Part shown: one piece after another, positions 61,629-64,000 of the stretch
Numbering within the stretch: the stretch's first letter is position 1
Layout of the letters: every line of letters begins with the position of its first letter
Assembly (NCBI RefSeq): GCF_028771845.1
Contig: NZ_CP118270.1
Location: 2,108,001 to 2,172,000 of the forward strand
Source: Paenibacillus marchantiae
Lineage (GTDB): Bacteria > Bacillota > Bacilli > Paenibacillales > Paenibacillaceae
DNA: 64,000 bases
Reading direction: 5' to 3'
The notes under the pieces: model-generated
Seen by the model: the letters and a program-made list of their open reading frames with translations, nothing else
Databases searched by the model: none
What the model was told of the DNA's origin: nothing
Program-made: the position numbers and the translations under genes

Positions 61629-62237
61629 TTAGGGTGCCTTATACGAGGTGTGATACGCTACATTTCCAGGTTTGTAATTAATGATTTTAAATAACTCATC
61701 TGCCATATAAGTGGGACTATGCTTGAATTCCTGCCGAATCCATTCAATAATCATGCCAAAGATCGCATGGGATTGATAACTTGCCAGCAGCTCGCGATTG
61801 ATATGGGACGGAAATATTTCGTTGAGGTCCTGAAGAGCAAGGTCACGCAGAACATCGCAGATCATTTGCTGAAAATTGGACGATGCCTCCGATTTAACGA
61901 CAAGGGTGTAGAATTGCGCATGCTGATGCACATGTTCAAAAATTTTGATTGCAGAAGAGGGCATATGACTTACTTCAAATATTTCTTTATCCAGATAGGG
62001 CTCACGATAGGATAAGACCAGATCCTTAATGATGTCATCAATAATCTCATTGAACAGGTCTTCTTTGTATTGATAGTGTCTGTAAAAGGTGCCCCGATTC
62101 AGATCTGCCAGCTGCACAATATCGGTAATGGATATTTCTTTGAATGACTGCTTTTGCATTAATTGAATGAGGGCATCCTTCAGGGCCGCTTTGGATTTCT
62201 TGATTCTTCGATCCATGGAACTCGGAATTTCGGTCAT
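61629..62237 (-). CDS. TetR-family regulator
   Basis: The 202-residue protein has a TetR helix-turn-helix near residues 15-60 (KSKAALKDALIQLMQKQSFKEISITDIVQLADLNRGTFYRHYQYKEDLF) and a helical ligand/dimer domain ending with FGMIIEWIRQEF. The C-terminal part resembles the TetR_C_7-type branch. Its ATG has GAGGAG 8 nt upstream on the minus strand. It is divergent from the SDR gene, separated by 190 bp that contain a promoter and a 24-bp quasi-palindrome, so it probably represses that gene. Confidence 0.93.
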   Translation of the reverse strand: MTEIPSSMDRRIKKSKAALKDALIQLMQKQSFKEISITDIVQLADLNRGTFYRHYQYKEDLFNEIIDDIIKDLVLSYREPYLDKEIFEVSHMPSSAIKIFEHVHQHAQFYTLVVKSEASSNFQQMICDVLRDLALQDLNEIFPSHINRELLASYQSHAIFGMIIEWIRQEFKHSPTYMADELFKIINYKPGNVAYHTSYKAP

Positions 62238-62329
62238 ATGCAGTACTCCTCGTAAATAGGTATTTTAAGATATAGTACATTCGGAATTAGAAGTGTTGAT
62301 TAACGTACAATTGGGCAAGCTTTTACTGA

Positions 62330-62359
62330 TTGAACAGGAATGCTATGACTTATTATACT
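62330..62359 (+). promoter_or_regulatory. Promoter of the SDR gene
   Basis: TTGAAC (62330-62335), an 18-bp spacer and TATACT (62354-62359); transcription would begin near 62366. Confidence 0.58.
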
Positions 62360-62369
62360 AAGGATAAGA

Positions 62370-62393
62370 GTTAATGAACATTTGTTTGTTAAC
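62370..62393. promoter_or_regulatory. Candidate TetR-type operator
   Basis: A 24-bp quasi-palindrome with ends GTTAA and TTAAC (9 of 12 positions symmetric) covers the expected start region of the SDR transcript, just downstream of its -10 box. Confidence 0.42.
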
Positions 62394-62427
62394 TTATTGT
62401 GAACGAATACATGGAGGATGATACAAC

Positions 62428-63186
62428 ATGAGACTTCAAGATAAAGTGGCTGTAGTAACAGGTGCGGGTTCTGGTATGGGCAAAGCAATTGCAACACTGT
62501 ACGCGCAAGAAGGTGCTAAGGTGGTTGTATCGGATATCAATGAAGCTTCAGCGAAGGCGGTTGCAGAGGATATCAAGGCAAATGGTGGAGAAGCGACGTT
62601 TGTGGTTGCGAATGTGGCGAAGGAAGAAGATATTCAGAACCTGATCGATACGACAGTTAACACATATGGAACCGTGGACATTCTGGTCAATAATGCAGGC
62701 ATTATGGACAGTATGGAACCAGCTGGTGACATTGTGGATGACAAGTGGGAGCGTATCTTTGCAATCAACACAACAAGTGTCATGCGTGCTACCCGCAAAG
62801 TGCTGCCAATCTTCCTGGAAAAACAAAAAGGCGTTATCGTCAACATCGCTTCAGCCGGCGGATTGCATGGTGCACGTGCAGGCGCGGCTTACACGGCTTC
62901 CAAACATGCAGTTGTGGGATTCACTAAAAATACAGGCTTCATGTATGCTCAACAAGGTATTCGCTGTAATGCAATTGCTCCGGGTGGGGTTGAAACCAAT
63001 ATTGCTTCCACAATGACAAACATTAACCACTTCGGTGCCAGCAGACAACAGCTGGGAATGGCGATCAATCCGCGTGCAGGTAAAAGTGAAGAAATTGCAC
63101 AGGTGGCCCTGTTCCTTGGATCGGACGAATCCAGCTTCGTGAACGGAACAGTCGTAACGGCAGATGCAGGATGGAGTTCATACTAA
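62428..63186 (+). CDS. Short-chain dehydrogenase/reductase (SDR)
   Basis: The 252-residue classical SDR has TGAGSGMGKAIA (the NAD(P)-binding glycine motif), VVSDIN (acidic residue after beta-2, favouring NAD), NNAGIMD, the catalytic serine in NIASAGG and the YxxxK in AAYTASKHAV, and GTVVTADAGWSSY at the C-terminus. Substrate unknown. GGAGG lies 10 nt before the ATG. It is divergent from a TetR regulator, with a promoter and quasi-palindromic operator between. A terminator follows. Confidence 0.94.
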   Translation: MRLQDKVAVVTGAGSGMGKAIATLYAQEGAKVVVSDINEASAKAVAEDIKANGGEATFVVANVAKEEDIQNLIDTTVNTYGTVDILVNNAGIMDSMEPAGDIVDDKWERIFAINTTSVMRATRKVLPIFLEKQKGVIVNIASAGGLHGARAGAAYTASKHAVVGFTKNTGFMYAQQGIRCNAIAPGGVETNIASTMTNINHFGASRQQLGMAINPRAGKSEEIAQVALFLGSDESSFVNGTVVTADAGWSSY

Positions 63187-63211
63187 TCCGTCGTCCATAA
63201 CTGAAATATGC

Positions 63212-63248
63212 AAAGAAGCTCATACCAGTGTATGGGCTTCTTTTTGCA
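63212..63248. terminator. Terminator between the SDR and LacI-type genes
   Basis: GAAGCTCATA pairs with TATGGGCTTC (one T-G pair), then TTTTT; A residues on the other flank allow use by the convergent gene as well. Confidence 0.75.
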
Positions 63249-63288
63249 TGTCCGTAACAGGCGAGAATGTGGAGCATTAGGCAATAGG

Positions 63289-63300
63289 ACAAACGTTTGC
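63289..63300. promoter_or_regulatory. LacI-family operator-like palindrome
   Basis: CAAACGTTTG (63290-63299) is a perfect 10-bp palindrome with the central CG typical of LacI/CcpA-family operators. It lies near the 3' ends of two convergent genes, not at a promoter. Confidence 0.3.
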
Positions 63301-63310
63301 ACAAACATGT

Positions 63311-64000
63311 CTACGCGTTCCCGGATAACGTAAATAGGGAAGAATCCCGAACAATCAAGCGGTGCGGAATAATCACTGGATTCTGAGGCAGGTGTTCACC
63401 GTTTAGAATTTTTAACAATACCTGAACCGCAGTATAGCCCAGCTGATAAGTTCCGATATCAATGGAACTAAGCGGCGGCGAAGCAAGTTCCGATAAAGCA
63501 ATATTGTTAAAGCTCACAACACTTATATCTTCAGGAACGTTATATCCCAGCTCGGCCAGAGCACGAAGCACGCCAAAGGCAACATTGTCGTCGATGACAA
63601 CGAGGGCGGTTGGTCTGTCGGGTAGCGACATGAACAGGGACATCGCCCGGAAGCCGCTTTCCTGTAGGAATTCTCCTTCCACGATCCAGTCATTGTTAGC
63701 ATTAAGACCGGCTTTTTCAAGCGCATTTTTGTATCCGAGCAGGCGATCATGAGACAACGTCAAATCTGGTGGTCCGCTAACAAATCCCACTCGTTTATGC
63801 CCTTGGGCAATCAGATGTGTGGTTGCATCGAATGCTGTCTGTACATTGTTATTGTCCACCATCGGTGCATCGGGATGCGTTTCACTGCGGCCAATCAGCA
63901 CAAAAGGAAACTTTTCCGCCTCCAAAAACGAAATAATCGGATCTTCCCTTTTGGAGCCAAGCAGCAAAATACCATCCACGCGTCGCCCATGTACCAGGCG
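63311..64000 (-). CDS. LacI-family regulator, N-terminus outside window
   Basis: The frame is open to the right edge, so the DNA-binding helix-turn-helix lies beyond the window. The visible part is the C-terminal periplasmic-binding-protein-like effector domain: VDGILLLGSKREDP, PFVLIGRS, MVDNNNVQTAFDATTHLIAQGHKRVGFVSGPPDLTLSHDRLLGYKNAL, FMSLPDRPTALVVIDDNVAFGVLRALAELGYNVPEDISVVSFNN and SPPLSSIDIGTYQLGYTAVQVLL. This is typical of sugar-responsive repressors of the GalR/LacI family. The effector and target genes cannot be seen. It is convergent with the SDR gene. Confidence 0.92.
   Translation of the reverse strand, partial: RLVHGRRVDGILLLGSKREDPIISFLEAEKFPFVLIGRSETHPDAPMVDNNNVQTAFDATTHLIAQGHKRVGFVSGPPDLTLSHDRLLGYKNALEKAGLNANNDWIVEGEFLQESGFRAMSLFMSLPDRPTALVVIDDNVAFGVLRALAELGYNVPEDISVVSFNNIALSELASPPLSSIDIGTYQLGYTAVQVLLKILNGEHLPQNPVIIPHRLIVRDSSLFTLSGNA

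Overview
The window looks like chromosomal DNA of a Paenibacillus-type member of the Bacillota. The signs are strong AGGAGG ribosome binding sites with frequent GTG and TTG starts, an S-layer-homology (SLH) surface protein, secreted pectin-degrading enzymes, a ykoEDC thiamine-precursor transporter behind a TPP riboswitch, and many LysR, AraC, TetR, LacI and GNAT genes. The species cannot be named from the sequence alone. No rRNA, tRNA, CRISPR array, transposase or integrase was seen.

Layout. 1-5.3 kb: tail of a radical SAM/SPASM protein, a secreted PL3 pectate lyase, then promoter, TPP riboswitch, terminator and ykoEDC. 5.4-10.3 kb: a membrane-anchored PQQ-like propeller protein and a metNIQ-type importer whose ATPase lacks the usual C-terminal sensor domain. 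10.4-12.6 kb: an MmyB-type regulator divergent from a stand-alone FabF-type condensing enzyme. 12.9-18.4 kb: a 139-residue protein of unknown function and a 1661-residue DUF4132 protein. 18.7-28 kb: mixed accessory genes, including a WXG100-fusion protein, a formate/nitrite channel, an Im9-like orphan immunity protein, an SMI1/KNR4 protein, oxidoreductases and two LysR regulators. 27.8-32.1 kb: a glycerol module with a PocR/AraC regulator divergent from gldA-dhaKL. 32.1-38.6 kb: a structured 115-nt element, an AlaX-like editing protein, a zinc-cluster protein of unknown function, GNATs and an amino-acid permease.

38.9-50.7 kb is the most striking region. A hybrid sensor with two complete histidine-kinase modules and its REC/BTAD response regulator precede two adjacent surface genes. 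One encodes a secreted protein with 14 propeller-type repeats, an X2 module and a C-terminal dockerin. The next encodes an SLH-anchored protein with two cohesin-like modules. Together they read as a small cohesin-dockerin surface complex with a non-enzymatic passenger and a neighbouring two-component system. A chemoreceptor follows.

51.5-55.5 kb: an AraC regulator divergent from a GH127 beta-L-arabinofuranosidase, then a Uma2-family protein. 55.8-59.5 kb: a three-gene envelope operon (two-TM coiled-coil protein, solute-binding/VWA fusion, TelA-family protein) with a sigma-W-like promoter candidate. 59.6-64 kb: a DUF1275 membrane protein, a bicupin of the oxalate decarboxylase family, a TetR regulator divergent from an SDR dehydrogenase with a candidate operator, and a LacI-family regulator cut by the window end.

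Positions of starts were chosen from ribosome binding sites, so several genes begin inside the longest open frame. Assignments rest on motif recognition by eye; no database search was run.
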